Numbered from the stretch's first letter, positions 31,035-39,645 are shown. The stretch is DNA of 64,000 bases from Mesorhizobium sp. GbtcB19 (GCF_019091085.1 NZ_JAGXJY010000020.1:32108-96107); one strand, 5' to 3'. Numbers and translations are program-made. Notes: generated by a model not told the origin, from the sequence alone.

Positions 31035-32024
31035 TTACATGTCGACGACGATACGGCCCCTGACCTTGCCTTCGACGATGTCGCGGGCGGCGGCGGTAAT
31101 GCCGTCGAAACCGATCGTGCGCGACAATGTCGACAGCTTCTTCAGATCGAGATCGGCGCCGACGCGGCGCCATGCCTCCAGGCGCACTGCTTTCGGCGCC
31201 ATCACGGAATCGATGCCGAGCAGCGAAACGCCGCGCAGGATGAAAGGCGCGACGCTCGACGGCAGGTCCATGCCGCCGGCCAGGCCGCAGGCGGCGATTG
31301 CGCCGCCATAGGAGGTCATCGACAGCACATTGGCGAGCGTATGGCTGCCGACCGAGTCGACGCCGCCCGCCCAGCGTTCCTTGGCAAGCGGCTTCGCCGG
31401 CTGGCTGAGCTCCTCGCGCGAGATCACCTCGGCCGCGCCGAGGTCGATCAGGTACGGACTTTCGGCGTTGCGGCCGGTCGAGGCGACGACATGGTAGCCG
31501 AGGCTCGACAGGATCGAGATGGCGACCGAGCCGACGCCGCCCGCGGCGCCCGTCACCACCACCGGCCCACGATCCGGGAGGATGCCATGCCGCTCCAGCG
31601 CCATGACGGAGAGCATTGCCGTGTAGCCGGCCGTGCCGACGGCCATGGCATCATGCGCGCTCATGCCCTCGGGCAGCGGCACCAGCCAGTCGCCGTTGAC
31701 GCGGGCGCGTCCGGCATAGGCGCCGTAATGCGTCTCGCCGACGCCCCAGCCGTTGAGAATGACCTTATCGCCCTTGCGCCAATCGGCATGCGAAGAGTCG
31801 GTCACCGTGCCGGCGAAATCGATGCCTGGAACCAGCGGCCAGCGGCGCACGACAGGCGCCTTGCCGGTGATGGCGAGCCCGTCCTTGTAGTTCACCGTCG
31901 TCGCCTCGACGGCGACGGTGACGTCGCCTTCCATCAGGTCGGCCTCGGTGAGGTCGACGACATCGACGGACTGCTTCTTCTCCGCATCGCGCGAAACGAG
32001 GATGGCTTTGAACGTATCGGACAT
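31035..32024 (-). CDS. acuI: acrylyl-CoA reductase (NADPH), YhdH/AcuI type
   Basis: A 329-residue MDR protein of the YhdH/AcuI subfamily. Signature parts are TTVNYKDGLAITG, PGIDFAGTV, LNGWGVGETHYGAYA and VVTGAAGGVGSVAISIL. AcuI reduces acryloyl-CoA to propionyl-CoA with NADPH, protecting against acrylate from DMSP, 3-hydroxypropionate or beta-alanine breakdown. It is downstream of lspA on the same strand with 55 bp between. The subfamily match is clear; the natural substrate here is inferred. Confidence 0.87.
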   Translation of the reverse strand: MSDTFKAILVSRDAEKKQSVDVVDLTEADLMEGDVTVAVEATTVNYKDGLAITGKAPVVRRWPLVPGIDFAGTVTDSSHADWRKGDKVILNGWGVGETHYGAYAGRARVNGDWLVPLPEGMSAHDAMAVGTAGYTAMLSVMALERHGILPDRGPVVVTGAAGGVGSVAISILSSLGYHVVASTGRNAESPYLIDLGAAEVISREELSQPAKPLAKERWAGGVDSVGSHTLANVLSMTSYGGAIAACGLAGGMDLPSSVAPFILRGVSLLGIDSVMAPKAVRLEAWRRVGADLDLKKLSTLSRTIGFDGITAAARDIVEGKVRGRIVVDM

Positions 32025-32079
32025 TTTTTCTCCTCGGGTTCCGTGGGTCGTTGGACTGTGCGGCGACAGACCCGCGCGG

Positions 32080-32562
32080 TCAATCTTGCGAAGGTTTCGG
32101 CTCGCGGCGCCAGCCGATCAGCTCGTCGAAGACGACAAGCGCCGCGCCGACCGAAATGAAAGCGTCGGCGAGATTGAACACCGCGAAGGACCAGACCGGC
32201 GTGTGGAACAGGATATAGTCGATGACGTGGCCGTAGATGGCGCGGTCGATGAGGTTGCCAAGCGCGCCGCCGATGATGAGCGCAAAGCCGGCGCGGGCGA
32301 TGACATGGCCGGCCGGCGTGCGCGTTGCGAGATAGAGCACGAAGGCGACGACCAGCACGGCAATGACCACCAGGCCGGTGTCGCCGAAGGACTGGAACAT
32401 CGAGAAGGCGATGCCGGTGTTATAGGTGCGAAACAGTGCCAGGAACGGCACGAGATCGACCTTCTCCTGGAAGGCGAGACCGTTCTCGACCAGCTGCTTG
32501 ATCCACTGATCGAGCGCGATGGCAATGACGACCAGCACGACATAAGGGGACCAGGATTTCAC
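32080..32562 (-). CDS. lspA: lipoprotein signal peptidase (signal peptidase II)
   Basis: A 160-residue inner-membrane aspartyl protease with four helices. Catalytic Asp residues are D115 (GHVIDYI) and D133 (FNLADAF), and the conserved YNTGIAFS segment is at 47-54. It removes the signal peptide from prolipoproteins after lipidation. It follows the TrmH-family gene by 23 bp on the same strand, a familiar rhizobial order. Confidence 0.96.
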   Translation of the reverse strand: MKSWSPYVVLVVIAIALDQWIKQLVENGLAFQEKVDLVPFLALFRTYNTGIAFSMFQSFGDTGLVVIAVLVVAFVLYLATRTPAGHVIARAGFALIIGGALGNLIDRAIYGHVIDYILFHTPVWSFAVFNLADAFISVGAALVVFDELIGWRREPKPSQD

Positions 32563-32585
32563 TTATCAGTCCTCATGGGCAGTCC

Positions 32586-33446
32586 TCATCGAATGTCGTT
32601 GGCCGGATCGAGCTTCAATGCACCGCGCCGGATCTCGAACAGCATCACGCCGGTGGCGACGGCCAGATTGAGCGAATCCGCCCGGCCGGCCTGGGGGATT
32701 CTCAGCAAGCGATCGCAGCTTTCGGCGAGGCTGTCCGGCAGGCCCTGCTGCTCGTTGCCCATCAACAGGAGAACCGGTCCCCTGGAGAAATCGACCGAGC
32801 GATAGTCGACCGCGCCTTTGAGGTGGGTTCCGGCAACAAGACCTGAAAAATCGCGCCGCCAGGCGAGGAAGGCCTGCTCGGTTGCCCTGGCGACCGGGAC
32901 GGCGAAGATCGAGCCCATCGTGGCGCGCACCGTCTCCAGCGAGAACGGATCGGTGGTGTCGCCGACCAGGATGACGCCCTTGGCGCCGACTGCGTCGACG
33001 GTGCGGATCACGGTGCCGAGATTGCCGGGATCGCGCACCCGGTCGAGCGCCACCCAGACGTCGCCGTCCCTGGCGCGGATGTCCTTCAGCGGCAGGGTCT
33101 GCTGCGCGAAGACACCGACCACCATTTGCGGGTTTTCGCGGCGGGTGATCGCCGCCAGCACCTTTTCGGAGACTTCCAGGACGGTGCCGCCGGCGGCGAC
33201 AGTCCGCGCGGCGACTTTTTCGACGGCCGCATTGCCGCGTCCGGCCTTGGCGAAGACCAGGGTCTTGATCGACCAGCCGAGGTCGAGCGCGTCGATGACG
33301 AGCTTCAGGCCCTCGGCCATGAAGGCGTTCTGCTGGTCGCGGAATTTCTTCAGCGCCAGCGCCTTGATGTCCTTGACCAGTGGATTGGCAAGGCTGGTGA
33401 CTTCCTTGACCTGCCCGACAGGGCGGGCGCCGTCATGTGCGTTCAT
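32586..33446 (-). CDS. TrmH/SpoU family RNA 2'-O-methyltransferase
   Basis: A 286-residue SPOUT methyltransferase: N-terminal substrate-binding domain, then motif 1 (DRVRDPGNLGTVIRTVDAVG), motif 2 (LLMGNEQQGL) and motif 3 (LLRIPQAGRADSLNLAVATGVML). These enzymes methylate ribose 2'-OH in 23S rRNA (RlmB-like) or tRNA. Which nucleotide is unknown. Its start is 1 bp after the upstream methyltransferase stop, so the two RNA enzymes form an operon with lspA. Confidence 0.9.
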   Translation of the reverse strand: MNAHDGARPVGQVKEVTSLANPLVKDIKALALKKFRDQQNAFMAEGLKLVIDALDLGWSIKTLVFAKAGRGNAAVEKVAARTVAAGGTVLEVSEKVLAAITRRENPQMVVGVFAQQTLPLKDIRARDGDVWVALDRVRDPGNLGTVIRTVDAVGAKGVILVGDTTDPFSLETVRATMGSIFAVPVARATEQAFLAWRRDFSGLVAGTHLKGAVDYRSVDFSRGPVLLLMGNEQQGLPDSLAESCDRLLRIPQAGRADSLNLAVATGVMLFEIRRGALKLDPANDIR

Positions 33447-33447
33447 T

Positions 33448-34530
33448 TCAAGCCACCCAGCGCGAGAACAGCGAGGTCGACAGCGCGCGGCCGGCCGACT
33501 TCTCGCGAATGATCAATTCGCCGGATTCAACCGTGCCGCCCATGCCGGCGAAGGTGTCGCGCATCAGCGCATGGATGGCGAAGAAGGAGGCGCGGATCGA
33601 ATAGGCGGTGAGAACGACGGCCAGCGGTTTCGGCGTCAGGATCGAGCGGCAGAGGTCGGTGAGGCCCGGCAGGTCCTCGAACAATTGCCAGACCTCGCCC
33701 TTGGGGCCGCGGCCATAGGCCGGCGGGTCGAACAGCACGATGTCGTAGCGGCTGCCGCGGCGCTCCTCGCGCTCGGCGAATTTCACCGCGTCCTCGACGA
33801 TCCAGCGGATCGGCTTGTCGGCAAGGCCGGCCATTTCCTGGTTCTCGCGCGCCCAGCCGATCGCCTTCTTCGAGGCATCGACATGGGTGACCTCGGCGCC
33901 GGCGCGGGCCGCCACCAGCGAGGCAAGGCCGGTATAGCCGAACAGATTGAGCACCTTGACCGGGCGCTTCGCCGCCGCGATCAGGCCCGCCATATGGTCC
34001 CAGTGCGAGGCCTGTTCCGGGAAGACGCCGACATGGCGGAACGAGGTGAAGCGGCCGAGATAGTCGATGCCGTCATGCCTCATCGGCCAGGTCTCGCCGA
34101 GCGGCGATTTCGGAAAGCGCCAGCGGCCGATGCCTTCCTCGTCGGTGTCGCCGGTGAAGATGGCGTCGGCGCGCTCCCACTCCTTGGCCGGCAGCGCACG
34201 CTGCCAGATCGCCTGTCCTTCGGGACGCACGATGCGGTAGGGGCCATATTGCTCGAGCTTTTCGCCGGCGCCGCTGTCCAGCAGCGCGTAGTCGGCGTTT
34301 GGCGCGACTTCGAGGATCAGCGGCAGGCGCTCGGCGGGCAAGGAGCCCTCGCGGCGTGCCAGCACGCGCGGCGCCGGTTTGGCGTCCTGCCGGTCCGCCG
34401 GTTTTGCTTCGCGTCGCTCCGCGGATGCAGCCTGCTGCCGTCCAGCCGCAAACGCATCGCGTGGTCGGACCTGTTCCAGCCTCGCGTGCTGCGGTCGGTT
34501 ATCGCGGCGCTTGTCGCGAAAAGATTTCAA
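33448..34530 (-). CDS. class I SAM-dependent RNA methyltransferase (RlmI/RlmK-like)
   Basis: A 360-residue Rossmann methyltransferase with a basic, Ala/Arg-rich N-terminal 60 residues and a C-terminal catalytic domain: VLNLFGYTGLASLVAARAG (motif I), THVDASKKAIGWARENQ, and LFDPPAYGRG as motif IV, typical of rRNA m5C/m2G enzymes of the RlmI group. The start is a TTG at 34530 with ggag 10 bp upstream; no in-frame ATG exists nearby. It overlaps nothing upstream and leads the operon with the TrmH-family gene and lspA. Confidence 0.85.
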   Translation of the reverse strand: MKSFRDKRRDNRPQHARLEQVRPRDAFAAGRQQAASAERREAKPADRQDAKPAPRVLARREGSLPAERLPLILEVAPNADYALLDSGAGEKLEQYGPYRIVRPEGQAIWQRALPAKEWERADAIFTGDTDEEGIGRWRFPKSPLGETWPMRHDGIDYLGRFTSFRHVGVFPEQASHWDHMAGLIAAAKRPVKVLNLFGYTGLASLVAARAGAEVTHVDASKKAIGWARENQEMAGLADKPIRWIVEDAVKFAEREERRGSRYDIVLFDPPAYGRGPKGEVWQLFEDLPGLTDLCRSILTPKPLAVVLTAYSIRASFFAIHALMRDTFAGMGGTVESGELIIREKSAGRALSTSLFSRWVA

Positions 34531-34840
34531 GAAGGATCATCTCCGGCGGTTCGGCCCGCTTCTGCCACAGCAGCACCCTTCGGCGCAACAAAGTACGCGC
34601 CACCGCCATTCTCACATAGGATGCGTGGATGGGCCGGGCCAGGTATCCGCCTTGTCAGGTCAAGGGACTTGCTTTATGGGAGCGCCATTCTTGGTTCTGG
34701 AACGGGAGCGACAGATGACGAACATCTCCACCGCGCGCCCCTCGAGGGTTCCGGCGTAAGGGCAGCCTTGCTGTTTTGACGCCGGTCGACTGACGCCTGA
34801 CGGCGTCGGATACCTGACCTTATTCCAGAAGTGTTCCATC
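34531..34840. other. 310-bp gap between divergent genes upstream of rtcB
   Basis: Contains no convincing gene. There is a 27-codon open frame at 34676-34759 without a good SD, and a loose palindrome gacgcc...ggcgtc about 35-65 bp before rtcB. It must hold the promoters of the methyltransferase operon and of rtcB-prfH. No sigma-54 -24/-12 motif, as found before E. coli rtcB, is evident. Confidence 0.5.
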
Positions 34841-36076
34841 ATGGGCAATTCGTTCGGGGCTATCGGCCCCTCTTCGTCTTGCGCGGCGCAAGCAGCGCAA
34901 ATCCAACATTATTTCTCGCCGCAAAGCTGGATCGAGGGCGCCGCGCTCGAACAGCTGAAAGCCGTCGCGGCGCTGCCGGGCGTGGCCTCGGTCGCTGCCT
35001 TTCCGGACCTGCATCCCGGCAAATACGGCCCGACGGGGATCGCGGTCCTGTCGGAGCGGTTGCATCCGCAACTGATCGGCAACGACATCGGCTGCGGCAT
35101 GTCGCTGTTTGCGCTCGATATGCCGCTGCGCAAGCTCAAGGTCGATCGGGCAGTCGAGCGTCTGGGCGAAATCGAAGCGCAGGACTGCTTCGATCCGCAG
35201 GCTGTTCTCACCGCTTCGGGGCTGGCGCCGGATCTGTTTCCGGCAGCGCTGGGCACGATCGGCGGCGGCAACCATTTCTGCGAGCTTCAGGCTGTCGAAC
35301 AGGTGTTCGACGCTGGAAGCGCGGATGCCGTCGATCGCCAGGGCCTCTACCTGCTCGTTCATTCCGGCTCGCGCGGCTTGGGCGCTCGCGTATTCGGTGA
35401 GGTCGATCATCAGGCCGCGATCGCGACGGGCCTCGATCCGGCATCGGAGGCGGGCAAGGCGTGGCTCGGCCAGCACGATATCTGTGTTGCCTGGGCATCG
35501 CTCAACCGCGGCATGATCGCGGCGCGGGCGGCGAGCGCATTGCGCTGCGAAGCAAAGCTCGTCGTCGACGTGCCGCACAATCTGGTGCGCCGGCGGGGTG
35601 GCGGCTTCGTCCACCATAAGGGCTCCGCGGCGATCGAGGCGGGAAGCATCGCGCCGATTGCCGGCTCGCGCGCCAGCCTGAGCTATATGGTGCAGGCGCT
35701 GGACGGGACCGGCCCTTCGCTGGGCGGGATTTCGCACGGCGCCGGCCGCAAATACGACCGCGCGACCATGCACGGCCGTGTCGGGCGCAACAGGTCGGAA
35801 CGGGAGGCCCTGCTCCGCAACGTTTGGGGCGGGCAGCTGATCTGCGGCGATCGCGATCTGGTCATCGAGGAGGCCGCGACCGCTTACAAGGATGCGGGCC
35901 AGGTGGTCCGCGACCTTGCCGATGCCGGGCTCGTCTTGCCGCTGGCGGCGATGAAGCCGCTGGTGACCTACAAGAAGGCGGTCGACAGCAGCGTCGACCG
36001 CACGCGCGCAAAGCCGGACCGTGCCCGGCAAAATGAACGAAGGCTTGACAGGGGAGGTCGTCATGGGCGCGGTTGA
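34841..36076 (+). CDS. rtcB: RNA-splicing ligase RtcB (RtcB2-like)
   Basis: A 411-residue RtcB. The metal and guanylation residues are all present: C85 (NDIGCGM), H145 (GGGNHFCE), H174 (VHSGSRG), H246 (DVPHNLV) and the guanylated H299 (SHGAGRKY). It joins RNA 2',3'-cyclic phosphate (or 3'-phosphate) to 5'-OH ends with GTP and Mn2+. Unlike E. coli rtcBA it has no rtcA; instead prfH overlaps its 3' end by 14 bp. That pairing marks RtcB2, which reseals cleaved rRNA in damaged ribosomes. The C-terminal 25 residues are Arg-rich and may be specific to this protein. Confidence 0.93.
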   Translation: MGNSFGAIGPSSSCAAQAAQIQHYFSPQSWIEGAALEQLKAVAALPGVASVAAFPDLHPGKYGPTGIAVLSERLHPQLIGNDIGCGMSLFALDMPLRKLKVDRAVERLGEIEAQDCFDPQAVLTASGLAPDLFPAALGTIGGGNHFCELQAVEQVFDAGSADAVDRQGLYLLVHSGSRGLGARVFGEVDHQAAIATGLDPASEAGKAWLGQHDICVAWASLNRGMIAARAASALRCEAKLVVDVPHNLVRRRGGGFVHHKGSAAIEAGSIAPIAGSRASLSYMVQALDGTGPSLGGISHGAGRKYDRATMHGRVGRNRSEREALLRNVWGGQLICGDRDLVIEEAATAYKDAGQVVRDLADAGLVLPLAAMKPLVTYKKAVDSSVDRTRAKPDRARQNERRLDRGGRHGRG

Positions 36077-36674
36077 CGTCCTCGTCACCTCCGGCAGCGG
36101 CCCGGTCGAATGCCGGATCGCGCTGATGGCGCTGGTTCGCATCATCGAGGCGGACTGCGGCCGGCGCGGCTGCGCGGTCGAAGTCACGTTCGGCCACGCA
36201 CCGGACCGGCATGGCGCGAAATCGGCGCTGATCAGTGTCGAAGGCCAGGGCGCCAATGCCCTGGCCACGGAGTATTGCGGCTCGGTGAAGTTCATCTTCA
36301 AGAGCCCGGTGCGCCCAGGCCATAAGCGGCAGAACTGGTTCGTCGGGGTGAAGCGGGTGGATCTGGCCGACGCGTCAGAGCAAACGATCGCGGCGAGCGA
36401 CGTGCGCTTCGAAACGCTTCGCGCCGGAGGGCCGGGCGGACAGCACCAGAACACCACCGACAGCGCCGTGCGGGCGGTCCACCTGCCGAGCGGCATCGTG
36501 GTGGTCGCGCGTGCTGAGCGGTCGCAGCACCGCAACAAGGCGATCGCCTTGCAGCGGCTTGCGGCGATGCTGCGCGTGCTGGCCGACCGCGAGGTGGAGG
36601 CGTCGAAAACGGAGCTCTTCATGGCAAACAAAGCGCTGGAGCGCGGCAATGCCGCGAAGGTGTTCCGCCTGTGA
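36063..36674 (+). CDS. prfH: peptide chain release factor homologue PrfH
   Basis: A 203-residue release-factor homologue, the size of E. coli PrfH (204). It has the catalytic GGQ at 125-127 inside AGGPGGQHQNTTDSAV and the PrfH-specific block SPVRPGHKRQNWF (81-93). It lacks the codon-recognition domains 1 and 2/4 of RF1/RF2. Known work links PrfH to ribosomes whose 16S decoding centre has been cut: PrfH frees the nascent chain so RtcB2 can religate the RNA. The ATG at 36063 has ggggagg 6 bp upstream, within rtcB, so the two are translationally coupled. Confidence 0.93.
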   Translation: MGAVDVLVTSGSGPVECRIALMALVRIIEADCGRRGCAVEVTFGHAPDRHGAKSALISVEGQGANALATEYCGSVKFIFKSPVRPGHKRQNWFVGVKRVDLADASEQTIAASDVRFETLRAGGPGGQHQNTTDSAVRAVHLPSGIVVVARAERSQHRNKAIALQRLAAMLRVLADREVEASKTELFMANKALERGNAAKVFRL

Positions 36675-36726
36675 GGACAGAGGGCGCGGCTTCCGGTCGC
36701 GCCCTCAAGTCTCTATCGTAGACGCG

Positions 36727-37437
36727 ATGTCCCGCTCCGAACGCCTGCTCGACCTCGTCCAGATCCTGCGCCGCCATCGCCGGCCGGTGAGCGGCCGCAC
36801 ACTCGCGGACGAGATGGGCGTGTCGATCCGCACCCTCTACCGCGACATCGCCACGCTGCAAGGGCAGGGCGCGCCGATCGAAGGCGAGGCGGGGCTCGGC
36901 TATGTGCTGAAGCCTGGTTTCATGCTGCCGCCGCTGATGTTCACCGACGAGGAGATCGAGGCGATCGTGCTCGGCTCGCGCTGGGTGGCAAAACAGCCGG
37001 ACAAAAGACTGGCCACTGCCGCAACGGATGCGCTGGCCAAGATCGCGGCTGTGCTGCCGGATGACCTGCGCGAGGATCTCGACGCGACGACGCTGCTCGT
37101 CGGGCCACGTTCGGACAGCGTCGAAACGATCGACCTCGGTGTCGTGCGGCAGGCGATCCGCGACGAGCGCAAGCTCGGCTTCCTCTATCGCGATGCCGGC
37201 GGTTCGGCCTCCGAGCGCCTGGTCTGGCCCTTCGCGCTCAGCTTCTTCGACAAGGTGCGGGTGATGGTGGCGTGGTGCGAGATGCGCCAGGATTTCCGCC
37301 ATTTTCGCGCCGACCGTATGTCCGGCCTGACGACCACCGAGATCCGCTATCCGCGCCGCCGCCTGGCAATGTTGAAGGAGTGGCGGGCGACGCTCGGCGC
37401 GCCCGCTCGGAACGGCGCGAAAGACACTTCCGTCTGA
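36727..37437 (+). CDS. YafY-type HTH/WYL domain transcriptional regulator
   Basis: A 236-residue protein: N-terminal DeoR-like winged helix (residues 1-60, RTLADEMGVSIRTLYRDIATL) and a WYL-type ligand-binding domain with WPFALSFFDKVRVMVAWCEMR. WYL domains sense nucleic acids or nucleotides in several systems. It starts 52 bp after prfH and 70 bp before a VOC gene. YafY regulators often sit beside glyoxalase-like genes, so it more likely controls that gene; a role in rtcB-prfH control cannot be excluded. Confidence 0.88.
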   Translation: MSRSERLLDLVQILRRHRRPVSGRTLADEMGVSIRTLYRDIATLQGQGAPIEGEAGLGYVLKPGFMLPPLMFTDEEIEAIVLGSRWVAKQPDKRLATAATDALAKIAAVLPDDLREDLDATTLLVGPRSDSVETIDLGVVRQAIRDERKLGFLYRDAGGSASERLVWPFALSFFDKVRVMVAWCEMRQDFRHFRADRMSGLTTTEIRYPRRRLAMLKEWRATLGAPARNGAKDTSV

Positions 37438-37507
37438 TCGCTGCTGCCAGAATCTGACAGTAGGTCCGCGTACGGTCCTCCAGGTTCAAACACCTTGGAG
37501 ATCAGAT

Positions 37508-37888
37508 ATGACCACGCCGAATTTCGTCATCCTCTATGTCGACAGCCCGGAAAAGAGCGGCGCGTTCTATGCCTCGCTGCTCGGACGCGAGCCGGTCGAA
37601 TCCTCGCCGACCTTCGTGATGTTCGTGCTCGACAAGGGTTTCAAGCTTGGCCTGTGGTCACGTCATACGGTGGAACCGGCTGCGGCGGCAGCGGGCGGTG
37701 GCGGCGAACTGGTGCTCGCCGTCGAGAATGCAGCGGCGGTGGATGCCACGCATGCGGATTGGACCGGCAGAGGCCTCGATGTGCTGCAGGCGCCGACCGA
37801 TCTTGATTTCGGTCGCACCTTCGTCGCGCTCGATCCGGACAATCATCGCCTGCGCGTTTACTGGCCGTTCGAGGGAGCACAGGGATGA
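37508..37888 (+). CDS. VOC (glyoxalase/bleomycin resistance) family protein
   Basis: A 126-residue single VOC domain (paired beta-alpha-beta-beta-beta units; YVDSPEKSGAFYASLLGREPV at the first helix, VALDPDNHRLRVYWP at the end). Members bind metals or small toxic compounds. The SD ggagat is 6 bp before the ATG. The EVE-domain frame starts inside its stop (ATGA), so the pair was one operon. Confidence 0.85.
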   Translation: MTTPNFVILYVDSPEKSGAFYASLLGREPVESSPTFVMFVLDKGFKLGLWSRHTVEPAAAAAGGGGELVLAVENAAAVDATHADWTGRGLDVLQAPTDLDFGRTFVALDPDNHRLRVYWPFEGAQG

Positions 37889-38324
37889 GTGGCTTCTGGG
37901 TCGCCGTCGCATCGGCCGAACATGTGCGGATCGGCCGCAGGAATGGCTTCATGCAGGTCAACCACGGCAAGGCGGCGCCGCTTCGCCGCATCAAGCCGGG
38001 CGACGGCATCGTCTACTACTCGCCGAGCACGGTGCTCGGCGAGAAGGACGGGCTGCAATCCTTCACGGCGATCGGCCCTTCACGGCGATCGGCACGGTGC
38101 GGCAAGGGGAGGTTTATGAGGGCGTCATGGGCGGCGGTTTCACGCCGGCGCGGCGCGATGTCGACTGGTGTGCCGCCAAGGAAGTGCCGATCAAGCCGCT
38201 GCTCGACAGGCTCGACTTCACCGCTGGCAAGCCGAACTGGGGCTATCAGTTGCGCTTCGGCCTGTTCGAGATCAGTGAGCGTGATTTCCGTCTGATCGGC
38301 GAAGCGATGGGAACCAAGCTCTGA
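37885..38324 (+). pseudogene. EVE domain protein gene broken by a 17-bp tandem duplication
   Basis: The first 59 codons read as an EVE domain (SGFWVAVASAEHVRIGRRNG, KPGDGIVYYSPSTV, LQSFTAIG). Translation then leaves frame and would end at 38295 with unrelated sequence. The second half of the EVE domain (GTVRQGEVYEGVMGG, PNWGYQLRFGLFEIS) continues in another frame to 38324. The break coincides with a perfect 17-bp tandem repeat, ccttcacggcgatcggc, at 38060-38076 and 38077-38093. Removing one copy restores a 140-residue EVE protein. EVE domains bind modified bases in DNA or RNA. An assembly error is possible, but exact duplication looks real. Confidence 0.88.
38060..38093. repeat. 17-bp perfect tandem duplication inside the EVE gene
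   Basis: Two directly adjacent identical copies of ccttcacggcgatcggc. 17 is not a multiple of 3, so it shifts the frame. Confidence 0.95.
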
Positions 38325-39287
38325 CTACTTGAGCGCCTCGTAGACGGCGATGCCGGCGGCGAGGTCTTCAAGCGCCGCGCCGACCGACTTGAACAGCGTG
38401 ATCTCGCTGTCGCTCTGGCGACCCTGCTTCTCGCCGCGCGCGAGCTCGTGCAGGTCGGCGATGATCGCCTCCGGCCTTAGCACGCCGGAGGCCAGCGGCT
38501 GGACGATGTCGCCGGCTTCCTTGGTGGCGCCGGCGCGGGTGTCGACATAGACGCGGGCACGGGAAATGGCGTCGTCGTCGCTTTCGCGCATCGTCGGCGT
38601 GAAGCCGCCGACGAGATCGACATGCGCGCCCGGCTTCAGCAACGCGCCCTTGACCAGCGGCGTGTTCGAGATCGTCGCGGAGGCGACGATGTCGGCCCCG
38701 GCAAGCTCCGCATCGAGATCGCCGGCGGCACTTGCCGGAAGGCCCTCGGCACGCAAGGCGGCCGCCACCTTCTCGGCGTTGGCCGGCGTACGGTTCCAGA
38801 TGCGGATGGAAGCGATCGGCCGCACCGCCGAATGCGCCTTGGCAAGGAAGGGCGACAGCGCGCCGGCGCCGATCACCAGAAGCCGCGAGGCATCCTTGCG
38901 GGCGAGATAGGAGGCGGCGAGCGCCGAAGCGCAGGTCGTGCGCCATTGCGTCAGCCTTTGGCCGTCGATCAGCGCCTGCGGTTCACCCGTCACGCCGTCG
39001 AGCAGAAGGTAGAGGCCCATCACCGCCGGCTTGCCGATGGCGTTGTTGTCCGGCGACACGGTGACGATCTTGACGCCGATATGGCCACCCGCGGAAGTTC
39101 CCGCGGCGTTGAAGTCGGTCCAGGCCGGCATCAACAGCAGGGTCGAGGCGGCGCCATCCGGCCGCTCGACGCCATGATGGTGGCGAACCGGCTGCACGGC
39201 GCCATCGCGGAATGCGATGCGCAGCGTTTCGACCAGACCCGGAAAGGTCAGCGCGCGGTCGACCTCGGCGGCCGAAATGGTCAGCAT
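38325..39287 (-). CDS. ornithine cyclodeaminase / mu-crystallin family protein
   Basis: A 320-residue protein of this family, with the Rossmann loop LLVIGAGALSPFLAKAH, a WRTTCASALAASYLA segment and the lysine/arginine pocket HIGVKIVTV. Members include ornithine cyclodeaminase (ornithine to proline), ketimine reductases and delta-1-pyrroline-2-carboxylate reductases; the exact reaction is not resolved here. Its stop codon directly abuts the stop of the convergent EVE pseudogene. Confidence 0.88.
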   Translation of the reverse strand: MLTISAAEVDRALTFPGLVETLRIAFRDGAVQPVRHHHGVERPDGAASTLLLMPAWTDFNAAGTSAGGHIGVKIVTVSPDNNAIGKPAVMGLYLLLDGVTGEPQALIDGQRLTQWRTTCASALAASYLARKDASRLLVIGAGALSPFLAKAHSAVRPIASIRIWNRTPANAEKVAAALRAEGLPASAAGDLDAELAGADIVASATISNTPLVKGALLKPGAHVDLVGGFTPTMRESDDDAISRARVYVDTRAGATKEAGDIVQPLASGVLRPEAIIADLHELARGEKQGRQSDSEITLFKSVGAALEDLAAGIAVYEALK

Positions 39288-39312
39288 CGATGGCTCCGTA
39301 GGCGCTGTCTGG

Positions 39313-39645
39313 TCAGTTCGTCGGCTTGGGCAGCGCCGGTCCCTTGGGCGCCGCCGGCGCGCGGCTCACCGCCTGGCGCAGGTTTTCGGCTTCCAGGCCG
39401 CGCTGGCGCGCGAGCTTGCGGTAGCGGCCCTGCTTCACCCAAGTCGCCATGCTGCCGACGACCATACCGACGGCCAAGGCCAGGAACAGGAAGATGAACA
39501 GCGGCAGGTTCAGCGTCAGCGCGGGATTGCCGGGATGGAATGGATCGAGCGTGAAGGCGACTGAGCCGCGGTTGGCGACGGCGAGCGCGATCAGGATGAT
39601 GGCCAGCGGCACGAAGACCACGACGAGGATGAAGCGATTGAACAT
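39313..39645 (-). CDS. LapA domain (DUF1049) membrane protein
   Basis: A 110-residue protein with two hydrophobic helices (about 4-24 and 43-66) and a basic, Pro/Ala-rich tail, the LapA/DUF1049 layout. E. coli LapA, with LapB, works in control of LPS assembly. The gene lies 59 bp downstream of ihfB on the same strand, as in other rhizobia. The ATG at 39645 fits the family start; a longer frame upstream lacks similarity. Confidence 0.85.
   Translation of the reverse strand: MFNRFILVVVFVPLAIILIALAVANRGSVAFTLDPFHPGNPALTLNLPLFIFLFLALAVGMVVGSMATWVKQGRYRKLARQRGLEAENLRQAVSRAPAAPKGPALPKPTN

Noticed and set aside
28634..31063. An 809-codon plus-strand frame opposite the hybrid kinase
   Set aside because: Mirror of the codon bias of the kinase gene; it runs through the repeat at 30931 and has no recognisable domain.
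34676..34759. A 27-codon frame before rtcB as a leader peptide
   Set aside because: No good ribosome site, no regulatory codon run and no attenuator after it; kept only in the gap description.
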